A DNA stretch of 64,000 bases from Brachionus plicatilis. Its lineage: Eukaryota > Rotifera > Eurotatoria > Ploima > Brachionidae. Shown piece after piece: positions 44,659 to 54,480 of the stretch. Below the pieces are notes generated by a model. That model had not been told where the DNA came from, ran no database searches, and saw only the letters and a program-made list of their open reading frames with translations. The stretch lies in contig QEOQ01000104.1 in assembly GCA_010279815.1 (NCBI GenBank), positions 62,001 through 126,000 of the forward strand, in the 5' to 3' direction. The first letter of the stretch is position 1. Every line of letters begins with the position of its first letter. The position numbers and the translations under genes are program-made.

Positions 44659-46225
44659 ATGTCCCACGAAGATGAGATCAAGTTGGTTGACAGCGACTCC
44701 ATAGTCGAGCAGCTGTCGTCCCTGGAAAACAAGCTTTCTTCCCTGTTGACCAAACAAGACCAGAAAAACGAGCAGAAATTCGAGCTAATCGACTGCACCG
44801 ACCTCAAGAACAAACTTAACGCCACCACTACCTCCCTGGTCACCAACAACTTCTCCATCATCAAAAAACACCTTGAGTCCAAGTCGAGCCCGGGCCTCAT
44901 CCCCATCATGCAGACTTGTGTCCGCCTGCTCACCTTGTGTTTCCGCCACTCTTTCGATCTTGCCAAGAAAATCAGCTCCGAGTTCAACTCCTTCAACGAG
45001 ACCAAAAATTGGCTCGAAAAATTTCTTCTTATCAAAAAATCTGAGCTGCGCGACATGAGCCTCCAATTCGTCAGCACCTATCTAAAGAACATGCAGCCAC
45101 CTATCTACTGCCACAACAATTTAATTTTGATAAAAAAAATCCTCCTCAAATCCGACTCCAAATCGCCCCTCACCCTCATCAACTGCATCTTTGCTCACAC
45201 TGGCTCCGACCTCGTCTCCAGCTTGGACTCTTTGTTCACCCAACTGCTGTACGGCGTGGTCCGCAACCAGCACTTTTCCAAAACAGACAAAATCCGCCTT
45301 TTTTCCGACCACATTTTGAATAAAATATCAAAGCTGTTGGAGTACGAAGGCAACGACCAGCACCACCAAGTCTCACAAATGGTCATTCACTTTTTCAAGT
45401 GTCTGTTCACGTCCACCAAATTCGAAATTTCTTTCCATGACAAAAGCCTGGGCCTAAAGTCTTACAAAAATTAGAACCATCTCATTTTCAACCAGCTGAT
45501 TGCGCTGGACTTCAACAAAGTGTACCAAATGGCCAATGGGCCAGACCTGTTTACCGCCACTCTCAGACAATGTCCCGATTTGACCCCAAAATTCATCAAA
45601 GTTAAACCAAAACAACTGGCCTCGGACAACCTGCTCATTCTGAACTTTTTGACACTTTTTTCCACCAAAAGTCCAAGCACGTGAGGTCCCTGCAGCGCTT
45701 TTTGCAAGGCAATGAACACGAACACTTTCTGCTCGGGCTAATAATGGCCACGTCAATTTTCACAAAGAGCTGAGCGAGCCCAAGCTCGAGCTGTTGACCG
45801 CCTGTCTAAATTGTGTCAAAGAATGGAAGGTCTTGATGGAGAGCGAAAAAGAGTGGAGCGACAGCATGAGGATGACAATGGAAAAGAGCGCCAGGACTTT
45901 GAGACCAAGCTCAATTTGGAACTGCTGAGCAAATATTTGCCCAAGTTCGACCAGTTGTCGGCCAACTTTCCATTGATAACAGCCTACATTCGTATATTTC
46001 AGAAAAGTTTGTTGGATCAGGCTGGTGAGGTCGGATTGGACCGGTTTTTAGCGCTGGTCGACCCGTCCGACCATTTGATGTTTTATTCTGGCTTGTTGAA
46101 TGCCAATTTGGACTTGGATGTGTATGCGGACAGAGTGATTGCCATTAAGGCTATGGTTGGCACTAAAGTGCAGATTGGAGAGGGAGCCGATTGTTAATCT
46201 TTTTGCTCAAACAAGTGCTTGAAAA
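44659..46225 (+). pseudogene. Large host gene, 5' exon block, broken
   Basis: GC-rich coding sequence. ATG 44659 (MSHEDEIKLVDSDSIVEQL) opens 271 residues of helical-repeat-like protein, ending at a TAG at 45472; the same frame continues as IFNQLIALDFNKVYQMANGP. Two or more frame changes (about 45680-45780, 45890) then lead to LLSKYLPKFDQLSANFPLIT and LDQAGEVGLDRFLALVDPSD, ending at a GTAAGT donor at 46226. About 125 bp are missing at 46185 relative to the inverted copy at 48655-49190. Exon structure with a donor rules out a processed copy. With the 49195-50491 block it probably belonged to one BEACH-type gene, but this N-terminal part is not diagnostic by itself. Confidence 0.55.
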
Positions 46226-46375
46226 GGTAAGTTTTATTTTATTTTTTTTTCGAAAGACTGTCCAAGTCATTTGGTACAATAAACAAAAACGAAATATTAA
46301 AAATCTCAAAGCTTAAGTTCTGAAGGACCATAACATGTTCTGTAAATTGGAACAACTGATACATCCTTTGTACCA
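46010..46375 (+). repeat. Left arm of an inverted duplication (partner 48400-49015)
   Basis: The exon end with its GTAAGT donor, AAGACTGTCCAAGTC in the intron, and AACATGTTCTGTAAATTG all recur inverted at 48400-49015. Arms are about 2 kb apart. Confidence 0.85.
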
Positions 46376-46510
46376 ATAAACTGATCCTGCAAAACTATGC
46401 AATAAATCTGCAAAACTTAGAAAATAGTAAATTTAGGATATAACATTATATTAAAAATCAAAATATATTAAAAAGTTTTATTAAAAAAATATAAGTAAAA
46501 ATTCAAAGAA

Positions 46511-46905
46511 TCATTGGTATAGGTCCTCGGCATCGTTCACGGTGTCGTTTAGATTTTCATTTTGGCTTTCTTTCGGCACAGTACATAGGCTGGATTTCCT
46601 GGATATTTGCCCTGATTGATTGCTGCTTACTTCATTGGCTTCATCCTCACTTTCTGAGGATAGCCAAACAAACTCAATTGAGGGTTTTTTGACAATTGCC
46701 ACAAATATTATCGAGGAGGATTCCTGGATAGAGGTGTCCTCCTGGTATGGTATCCGGAGTATGAAGTTTTCTTTGAGTATAATGCCACGGATCACTTTCC
46801 AATCGCTGGTCTCCTGGTTCAAAATCAAGCAAATTGACTCAAGGCCGAGCTTTACGAGGGCCGGTGGATTAACCATGGATTTCAATTCGACCAAATGGGT
46901 TTAGG
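46511..46905 (-). pseudogene. Dynein heavy chain-like fragment
   Basis: [20 protein letters not shown]...[16 protein letters not shown] resembles the conserved stalk-base segment of dynein heavy chains (K-S-..-NPP..V..VMEA(V/I)C..L...DW....K.L..P.F). After about 50 residues the similarity ends in a Ser/Glu-rich tail ([20 protein letters not shown]) and a stop at 46511. It lies in the spacer between the inverted arms and is likely a captured exon. Confidence 0.5.
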
Positions 46906-46915
46906 GTTAGGGTTA
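46900..46915 (+). repeat. Short TTAGGG telomere-like run
   Basis: GGGTTTAGGGTTAGGGTTA: two and a half TTAGGG units exactly at the edge of the dynein-like fragment. Confidence 0.6.
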
Positions 46916-46919
46916 ATGG

Positions 46920-47237
46920 TCAAACTTGCAAGTTCGACCACCAGCAAGGACTTAATTTTCAGCAATATTTTGAAAATCGTCAATATCAGATGGCTAAAAT
47001 TTCGGCTCAGTAACAGCGATATTAACCAATATCGAGCTCAAATAGCTCAAATGGCGGACTAAATTTCGCCGACTGATCAGCGAACAACAAGTCCAGATGA
47101 TACAAGATATAGATCAATTTCGCGGACTGATCACCAAAATACAAATGACTGGAGAATCAATTGAATATCAACAATTTCCACCATCTTTTCAAATCGACTC
47201 AATCGATTTGGATAGTTTGAATAACTTTTTTGAATGA
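46920..47237 (+). pseudogene. Coding-like relic with acidic/aromatic C-terminal tail
   Basis: GC-richer than flanks. Frames read NFQQYFENRQYQMAKIS, then RRLISEQQVQMIQDIDQFRG and IDSIDLDSLNNFFE ending in a stop at about 47237. Stops interrupt the middle (about 47045-47060). The tail looks like an activation domain, but no family is recognised. Confidence 0.35.
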
Positions 47238-48296
47238 ATACTAGCTTTTATATTTTATTTTATGTATTTTAATTAAATTTTATTAATTTGTTAATAAATA
47301 AATCTATAAAAAATATTAATTTTTATTTTTTTATTAAATAGATAATGCACCTCAAATAGTTTAATTAAAATTTTAAGCCGGGAATCTATATTTGTTATTA
47401 AAATTGTAAATATGACTCTTATAATTGTTTAAAATATTTAGATATTAAAATAAAACATTTTGAAAAAAGATTATTTAATTTATTATGATTTTAAAATTTA
47501 CAATTTTGTGTAATATTATTAATTACCAGCAATGACTTAAATATATTTATTGTAGTAGTAAGACAGGCCTTATTTTTAACACAGCCTAAATTGTACTCAT
47601 TTATAGTAACATTTCAGCTTTAATTTTGATCGAATTCAAGAATGGTTTAAAGAAATATTTAAAACTCTCTAATTCGAATAATTTATCAGCTTTTTAGAAA
47701 ATTAATTTTAATTTTAATTTTTGAACTAATAATGAAAAAAAATGTGTTAAAATACTTGTAAATTTACGTGAAAAAGCTAATTAGTCTATTTGCGCATAGG
47801 ATTTGAATTTTTGCTTTTTATCTTTAATTTTAAATTGATAATATAGTTTTTTTTAACTAAGACTATTGAAACTATGATGGTTTTAATATTAAACTAAAAA
47901 TATTAAAATAATTGGAATTTGAATATATGTTTTTTATCTTTTTATAAAATTGGTTATATGTTTTTTTTTCTTTCTATATTTTTTGTTCTACCTGGCTCAA
48001 TCATTTTGATGTAAATTTGACAATGAATCTTAATTAGACTTAACATGTTTAGTAATGTTTAATATTTTTTTTTAAATTATCAAAATCATTAGATTTATTT
48101 AGTTTAAAAATTTTAAATGATCGTTTCGATCCTAAAATTAGATCTGAAAATTCAATTGCCGTTTCTTGATCAAAATTATAAAAAATAAATAATTGTTTAA
48201 AAATAATAAAATTAAATTGAAAAATAATAGTTAAATTAAATGAAAAATAATTACATGATTAGAAATTTTATTGTCTTACCAATTCTTTAGAGGTGA
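47238..48296. other. AT-rich; 48000-48180 is a dispersed repeat
   Basis: 48000-48180 (TCAATCATTTTGATGTAAAT) parallels 59000-59180 (TAATCATTTTGATGTTAATT) over about 170 bp. Nothing else recognised. Confidence 0.6.
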
Positions 48297-48415
48297 ATTG
48301 TACCACCAATATACTGTTCTGCAAAACTCTGCAATAAATCTGTAAAACTCAGAAAATAGTAAATTTAGGATGCTACATTATATTAAAAATTCAATTCAGC
48401 TTTAAGTGGTGGTAC
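48297..48415. mobile_element. Small MITE with TGTACCACC/GGTGGTACA ends
   Basis: About 119 bp bounded by TTGTACCACC and GGTGGTACAA. Inner sequence CTGCAATAAATCTG...AATAGTAAATTTAGGAT also occurs at 46386-46460, beside the other arm of the inverted duplication, but in the direct orientation. Confidence 0.65.
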
Positions 48416-48654
48416 AAATGATGTATCAGTTGCTACAATTTACAGAACATGTTTTAGTCCTTCGCTGACTTGCACTTTTTATATTTTGTTTTTAATTTTT
48501 GTACCAAAATTCACATTGCCTTTATACTAGTTACTTGTATACGATTATACATTTTATATATACGATCATTCATGCTTTAAAAATAGGTTTAGAAGACTCA
48601 TCTATACCAGTTTTTTTTTCTCCTAACTTCACTGCCACAAGACTTGGACAGTCT

Positions 48655-49190
48655 TCAGAAAAAAAAAATAAAACTTACCTTGTCAAGAAATGGTTTGAGC
48701 AAAAAGATTAACAATCGGCTTCTGATTGACAAATTGAACAGTTTAACATTCAAATCAACAATGTCCAGGTGCAAAAGCTGTCGCAAATGACTCATAAAAG
48801 CCTGTAAACAACTTTTGATCTTAACTTTCTCCTCTCCAATCTGCACTTTAGTGCCAACCATGGCACCAATAGCATTCACTCTGTCCACATACACATCCAA
48901 GTCCACATTGGCATTCAACAAGCCAGAATAAAACATCAAATGGTCGGACGGGTCGACCAGCGCCAAAAACCGGTCCAATCCGACCTCACCAGCTTGATCC
49001 AACAAAACAATATTTCGTCTTAACATCAAGTCTGCATCAAACTTGGCCATTTCGCTAGAGTTGAGCACTAGCTGAAAAAAAGGCACCAATCGGGCCAGCA
49101 AAAGCCCAAGCCTGTCACTCATCATCTCAAAGTTGTTCCTATACTCGACATACTTCACAAACTCAAGGTAACCAGCGACTTAGCTTGCCT
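48655..49190 (-). pseudogene. Inverted copy of host-gene exon with intact donor
   Basis: Open minus-strand exon (YVEYRNNFEMMSDRLGLLLA, LDQAGEVGLDRFLALVDPSD, FMSHLRQLLHLDIVDL, FLLKPFLDK) ending at a GTAAGT donor at about 48680. It repeats the exon end at 46010-46225 but keeps about 40 residues lost from that copy and has a different 5' part. So it is the more complete exon, in the wrong orientation between the two plus-strand blocks. Confidence 0.7.
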
Positions 49191-49194
49191 CCAA

Positions 49195-50491
49195 TTTTAG
49201 CGACAAGTCCATCTTTATTTGCGCGTCTTCCCACCCCAGTCCGGCCCAACCTACTCCACTTGGCTCTACATCGACAAGTTGGCCTCCAACGCCAAAAGCC
49301 TCCATCCCATCCGACTGCTCACTCTGGTCAAGCATTCCAAGCTAAAGGACACTCTCTCGTCGTGTTTGTGCATCCAATTGAGTGCCAAGAACCGCTCGCT
49401 GTTCGTCAACACTGACGAGTGTCTGCTGCACCAGCTCAATCACGACGAGAAGCTGAGCGACTCTTCGGTCAAGTTCAACTGCTCGGAGCGCTTCCAAGAG
49501 GGCCAATTGCTGCATTTGTGCATAGTGATGAGCCGGGCTGTGCTCAAGACGAGCACGGTGAGTGTGTACGTGAACGGCAAGCTTGTGGGCAGCCAAAAAT
49601 TGAGCTATTTGAATTCGATAGTTGTGGCGAGCGGGCCGCCGTACACGCCGTCTTCGGCGCCCAGGTCATCGACTTTGTGGGCGTGCAGGTGTTTCAGCCG
49701 ATGCCAGTGAGCAAGAGCGTGGAAAGTTAGGGCGGCGCCGGCTTTTTGCTGGCACTGGTCGCCATGGCAACTGATCTCGAGTTCATGTACGCCGCCGTCA
49801 AGTGTCTCGCCTTTGTTCTCAAGTCAAACGCCCACATACACAAAGAAATGGAGCGAATGCACGGCCATTAGCTGTTGGCCATGTTGTACATGTTGTACAA
49901 GCGAAAAAAAGCGCTCATCTTAATTTGACATTATCGCTGGCTGTTTGCGACGACAATGGCAAACAAGTGAGCGGTGTGTACAACGCCAAGGCGTTCGAGT
50001 GTTTAGTGTGCGATTTGGACATTTGGTACGAGTGCTCGGCCGAAATAAATCGCTGTTTGCACGAGAAAATCAACGAGTTGTTGCTGAGTGACTGGCACAA
50101 TGTCCAAACTCCAAACAATCAAAATACTCATTACCGAATGTGTGCACTCGGAAGATCTGGTGACCTTTGGACACTTTGTCGCCTCGCTTGTCGCCGACAC
50201 GCAAGAACAGCAGACTTGTCACGTGATCGAACTGAGAGAGCTTCTGCTCGACATTGTTGACGATTTGATCTCTCAGCAGACCAAAAACAAGACGTACAAC
50301 TTCCAAGAGGAAATAGTCAAAGTGCTCGGCTTCGACTCGGCTCGTACTTTTGACTTTGCTCACGTCCAAGCAATACACGGGCTTCAGTTGATTCAAGCCA
50401 ATTTCTGCAAGTATCCCCACTATGTCCAGTTGTACTATCTACTCTTTTCGTTGTTGTTCGATGCGCACAAAATTAATATCAATCAAAATTA
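49195..50491 (+). pseudogene. WDFY3/ALFY-like BEACH protein, ConA-like region, broken
   Basis: VFPPQSGPTYSTWLYIDKLA...HPIRLLTLVKHSKL, CIQLSAKNRSLFVNT and KTSTVSVYVNGKLVGSQKL match the concanavalin-like domain of WDFY3 (FPPQSGFSYSTW..., HPVRLLTVVRR, LSAKDRSL). Then VAMATDLEFMYAAVKCLAFV and KEMERMHGH, aligned with the family's VAMASDVEGLYAAVKAL and MERI.GY. A TAG at 49869 stands where the family has Gln. Frame changes near 49650, 49905 and 50100 follow. The last frame has DLVTFGHFVASL...VKVLGFD and stops at 50490. PH-BEACH, WD40 and FYVE domains are absent. WDFY3 is an autophagy scaffold; this copy cannot make it. Confidence 0.75.
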
Positions 50492-50718
50492 AATGGGTAA
50501 GGAAATGTTTTTTTTTAAGATGTATCAAAATTCTACTTAATTAAAATTTTTAATTTTTTTAACAAATTATTTTAAATAAAAATTCAAATTGCAAACTGCA
50601 ATTTTTCAAATTTTCTTTTTTATTTTTGAGCAAGATTGAACAAAATGAAAATGAGCATAATTTTTACTTTGCCATTCCTTTCCCAATCCCATCTTAAAAG
50701 TTTATTTTCCTTGTTTCA
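50492..50718. other. AT-rich, no gene seen
   Basis: No feature recognised. Confidence 0.5.
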
Positions 50719-50722
50719 GTAG

Positions 50723-50925
50723 TGTTAAGACCCTAGTCTTGACATGTCTTTACTTATTATTTAATCTTGAATTAACTGCAGCTGAAGCACATGTTCTAGC
50801 TACTATATAAACCACTACCTCTTTTGTTATAATTTCGGATTCCATTTAATAAACTATTTACTAAATTAAATTGTTTTGTTTATTTCTTGGCTTAAATCCC
50901 TAAAGTCCAAAACCGAGACTTTACA
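50723..50925 (+). repeat. 5' LTR of the small LTR element
   Basis: TGTTAAGACC...GACTTTACA, 203 bp, with TATATAAACC and AATAAACT signals. Differs from 52060-52262 at two positions by eye. Confidence 0.95.
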
Positions 50926-51116
50926 TTTGGTGCCCAGTGGGAGGATTCTGCTATATATTTTAGTAGGATCCATTGAAGAGAACAAACGTATACACATACA
51001 AGAGATTATAATATTTTGCGATTTATTATAATCAGTCACGTGTTGCGACACGAGTGGATACAAAGAAACATTAAAAAACTTTTCATATACAAAATTCAAA
51101 CAAACAAAAACACATC

Positions 51117-51896
51117 ATGGAACCAAAATTTGATCAAATGATGAGGCAACAGCTATCCAATTTAATCGGATACATTTTCCGAAACGAACCAATAAAGACT
51201 CAAAAGAACCCAATGCCACATGCTAAAGATTTAACATATCAGAGTATTTTGTCCATTTTGGCTGAGAAGGTAGAGTACCAATTCTTACAGTACTGGCAAT
51301 TAAACCAATCGGTTTTACTCGTTATCTCGATTGTGGTTTTAGTCTTCATACTAATAGGGATCAAGTGGTTTAATGGTTCTGAATTAAGAAACACGTGGAC
51401 TCTTATCAATTTGCCAAATAGTTGGTTTGACATATCAAAAACACAACATCCATTGTCAGTACTAAATGTACCAACATACATAGAGAGTAATTTCTCTCAA
51501 CAGGATGAGATATTGAAAAAAGATTTCTCAAAATGGACACAACAAAAAACTCAGAAACCAAAAATGGAGTACAACTCCGACAAAAAACCACTACATGAGT
51601 ACACAAAGATGAAAGGAATGACTGCTGTCATCGGTATCAGATTAGTAGTGCCATTAATGGTTTGCGTTTCTCGAAAATGGTCGCAGTGTGCTTGGTCAGC
51701 GAAAAGCTTCCCATCTTCAACACTGTCTACAGAAAAACAAACACAATACCTTTCGTTAAATAAAAACAGACCAACATACAAACCAACAAGATTAACCCAG
51801 CAGAAGCATTTTAAGAGAAACGCAATCAAGCTCCATGATAAAATGCAAGTTGTCCTCACACAATCAAAAAAAAAAAAAAAAAAAAATTTTTTTTAA
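51117..51896 (+). CDS. Transmembrane ORF of the small LTR element
   Basis: 259 residues from ATG 51117 (MEPKFDQMMRQQLSNLIGYI), 190 bp after the 5' LTR, where gag normally starts. It has a strong membrane helix at about residues 66-84 (LLVISIVVLVFILIGI), a second weaker hydrophobic stretch (VIGIRLVVPLMVCV, about 172-185), then a basic tail ending in a poly-Lys run at a poly-A tract. No CCHC knuckle, protease or RT motif. Not recognised. It may be a Gag/Env remnant or an unrelated captured membrane protein. Confidence 0.65.
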   Translation: MEPKFDQMMRQQLSNLIGYIFRNEPIKTQKNPMPHAKDLTYQSILSILAEKVEYQFLQYWQLNQSVLLVISIVVLVFILIGIKWFNGSELRNTWTLINLPNSWFDISKTQHPLSVLNVPTYIESNFSQQDEILKKDFSKWTQQKTQKPKMEYNSDKKPLHEYTKMKGMTAVIGIRLVVPLMVCVSRKWSQCAWSAKSFPSSTLSTEKQTQYLSLNKNRPTYKPTRLTQQKHFKRNAIKLHDKMQVVLTQSKKKKKKNFF

Positions 51897-52059
51897 GGAG
51901 AGTTTACTCAGAAGAACCTAAAAGTAAAGGAGGATATAATTATCCAGAAGAGCCTTTAAAATGTCTATACATTAGTTACCTTTTTTTATTCCATGGTTAA
52001 ATAGCTGTTCAATCATTGCTTCAGAGGCTAATTTCCTCTTAATTATTAAGGGGAAGGTA

Positions 52060-52262
52060 TGTTAAGACCCAAGTCTTGACATGTCTCTACTTATTATTTA
52101 ATCTTGAATTAACTGCAGCTGAAGCACATGTTCTAGCTACTATATAAACCACTACCTCTTTTGTTATAATTTCGGATTCCATTTAATAAACTATTTACTA
52201 AATTAAATTGTTTTGTTTATTTCTTGGCTTAAATCCCTAAAGTCCAAAACCGAGACTTTACA
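52060..52262 (+). repeat. 3' LTR of the small LTR element
   Basis: Same 203-bp sequence as the 5' LTR apart from two substitutions (CCCAAG for CCCTAG; GTCTCTAC for GTCTTTAC). Confidence 0.95.
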
Positions 52263-52266
52263 GTAG

Positions 52267-53822
52267 TTTAAATGAAAGTAAATATTTAAAATTTAATAAA
52301 TTAAAAATTTGATCACTAATAAATTTTAATTTTTAAAAGTTATTTGAATTTTTATTTGAATTAATTCTTAGATCTACTGATACAGGATTTCTACAAAATT
52401 GAGAGCATTTATTTTTTTTATGCAATGTTTGTTTCTGGGAAACCGTACGGTTAAAAAAAAAACAAAATAAATTTTTTTGTTTGAATTTTATCCTGGAAAA
52501 ATTTTTAATCGGAAAAGTTCAAAATCTAGGATAGGAAAAAAAATCGCTAAAAAAAGAGAGGTTTTTTTTTTGAGTATGGCTGCGTAAAGATAAAATATCT
52601 TTGCGCAGAATTGTCTTAGAACAGATAATTATCTCTACTTAGTAAGATAAATTTTTTGAAGATAAAATATCTTTCACAAGAAAGCACTACAGAGACAATT
52701 AATTGATTACTTTGAATTTTGTTATTAATAAAATCATTAATGAACTTCTAATCGACAAATTTATTAGTAAACAGTCATTTATTGAATCTTAAGAAGTTCT
52801 CTTTTTTTAAAAGAGCTCCGAAGCGAGGTGCCCCTACAAAAGTTGAGCGTAAAAGAAAACAGCAAGAAACTTTATCAAGTCAAAGCAAACATCGAAAAAC
52901 AATCGAGTCGGAAATAACAAATCATTTAAACATGTGCTTCACACATGTTTAAATGATCTTTTATTTGGTTTTGATTTAAAACAAAAATTGGCAATTTTTA
53001 AGAAAAATTTGTTTACAAAATAAATTTGATATAAATACAAGAAAAAATTTAATTTAATTTGCTAAATTTTTTTTTTAATTCGTATTTCTGGTCCTTTACA
53101 ACTTTTAAAGAGCGATATAAAAACCATCTCCCCTACATAAGGACCAAATGAAACTTAAATTTGATCCTTGTGAAAATATTGACAATTGAATTGCTGTCAT
53201 TTATCATTAGTGACTTTTTTTCTGTAATTGAAAAAAAATGAGCTTGATCACATGACCAAATTCTTGATCATATGGCTATGAGAGGAACATTTTAACATAA
53301 AACACTTCTTGCATAATAAATACCGATAAAGCTGATGTATCTCCTTGTATAAATGAAAGTTTAGGATCTACAGCTTTCGGGTGCCAATTGTAACAATTCA
53401 ATATAAATTTATCATGGGCAAGTCAAAATGCTGACAGTTTGGTCTCATTTTTTTGTGCTAAGCATAGCTTGTTGTGAAAAGTTGTCAATTCGAAGTCTAA
53501 AAATTAATTCAAAAACAAACAAAATATCTATTGAAACTAAAATAATTAATTTTAATAATGGTAAATGAGCCTAACCGGGTGACCTAAATATTTAGCCCGA
53601 GAACTAACCTCTTTTTCAGGATATTCACCGAATTCACCCAATTAGCTTAACAATAATTAAAAAAGGATTTTTTTTTTTTATTAATATAAATTTTTAAAAT
53701 ATTCTTTATTATTATTCTTTTAAATATACGCTACAACATAACTATTTAGAAAAAAAATTAAACGAATTAATAACAAATTTAAAATAAATTTTATGCTTGT
53801 TTTTTTTTTGTTTGAAAAGGCT
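52267..53822. other. Mostly non-coding; basic relic frame about 52810-52915
   Basis: 52810-52915 reads RGAPTKVERKRKQQETLSSQ, GC-richer than flanks, possibly the tail of a lost gene. AAGATAAAATATCTT palindromes occur near 52590 and 52660. Confidence 0.4.
52921..52957. repeat. Perfect 16-bp hairpin
   Basis: ATCATTTAAACATGTG, 5-nt loop, CACATGTTTAAATGAT. It lies just after the basic relic frame. Could be a terminator or MITE remnant. Confidence 0.8.
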
Positions 53823-54037
53823 TGTATTTAATGTTGCACTATAAATTAATCAGAAGTTGCACTTTTTTTAATACCAAACTGCACTATATTATTTCCAAAA
53901 AGTACTACATTATTTTATGTGCACTGAGTTATTCGGTTTTTTACCAAAATAATACAAATCAGAACTTTTATATTTCAAAACTTTACTATATAAATCACCT
54001 AGCACTTAAATAATTTTTGATTTTTACTAAAATAATT

Positions 54038-54373
54038 TGGCAAAATGTAATTTATTGTACATTTTTATATTTTTACATTTTTACATTTTTAAGAGAAGAA
54101 AAAAAATTCTCAAAATCTAAAAATCTAAAAAAATTTTCATTCAAGAAAAGTAATAATAAATTCGCAATTAATTAATAGGGATTTTCAAAAAATTATCCTT
54201 GGTTTTTTCATTAAAATTTTTCTAAAACTCCTTTTTAAGTAATTGCGAATTTATTATTACTTTTCTTGAATGAAAATTTTTTTAGATTTTTAGATTTTGA
54301 GAATTTTTTTTCTTCTCTCAAAAATGTAAAAATGTAAAAATATAAAAATGTACAATAAATTACATTTTGCCAA
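54038..54373. repeat. Palindrome with 134-bp near-perfect arms
   Basis: 54038-54171 and 54240-54373 are inverted copies (TTGGCAAAATGTAATTTATT; AAGTAATAATAAATTCGC) around a 68-bp loop. Few or no mismatches by eye, so recent or maintained by conversion. Confidence 0.9.
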
Positions 54374-54384
54374 TAATTTCTGAG

Positions 54385-54480
54385 TTGAATTAAAATAATT
54401 TCTAATTTGAACTAAAATAATTTTTGACATGAACTAAAATAATTTTGGACATGAACTAAAATAATTTTAAATATTAATTT
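54385..54480. repeat. Short tandem AACTAAAATAATTT repeat
   Basis: Three to four units of about 23-24 bp, each with GAACTAAAATAATTT. The rest of 54480-56990 is AT-rich with no gene seen. Confidence 0.75.

Larger units (their letters stand above)
50719..52266 (+). mobile_element. Complete 1.54-kb LTR retrotransposon without pol
   Basis: Two near-identical 203-bp LTRs, 4-bp target duplication GTAG (50719-50722, 52263-52266), PBS-like TGGTGCCCAGTGGGAGGA just after the 5' LTR (50927), and polypurine TTAAGGGGAAGGTA before the 3' LTR. One ORF (51117-51896). It must be mobilised by another element's enzymes. Confidence 0.92.

Noticed and set aside
44785..45756. Minus-strand frames of 60-143 codons at 44646-45756
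   Set aside because: Shadows of the GC-rich plus-strand host exon, with no independent similarity.
27146..49871. TAG/TAA codons at positions where homologues seem to have Gln (about 4325, 27146, 49869), suggesting stop-codon reassignment
   Set aside because: Long intact genes here (BET, gag-protease, P450) use CAA/CAG for Gln and end at normal stops; CAG/CAA to TAG/TAA is a common single transition in decaying genes.
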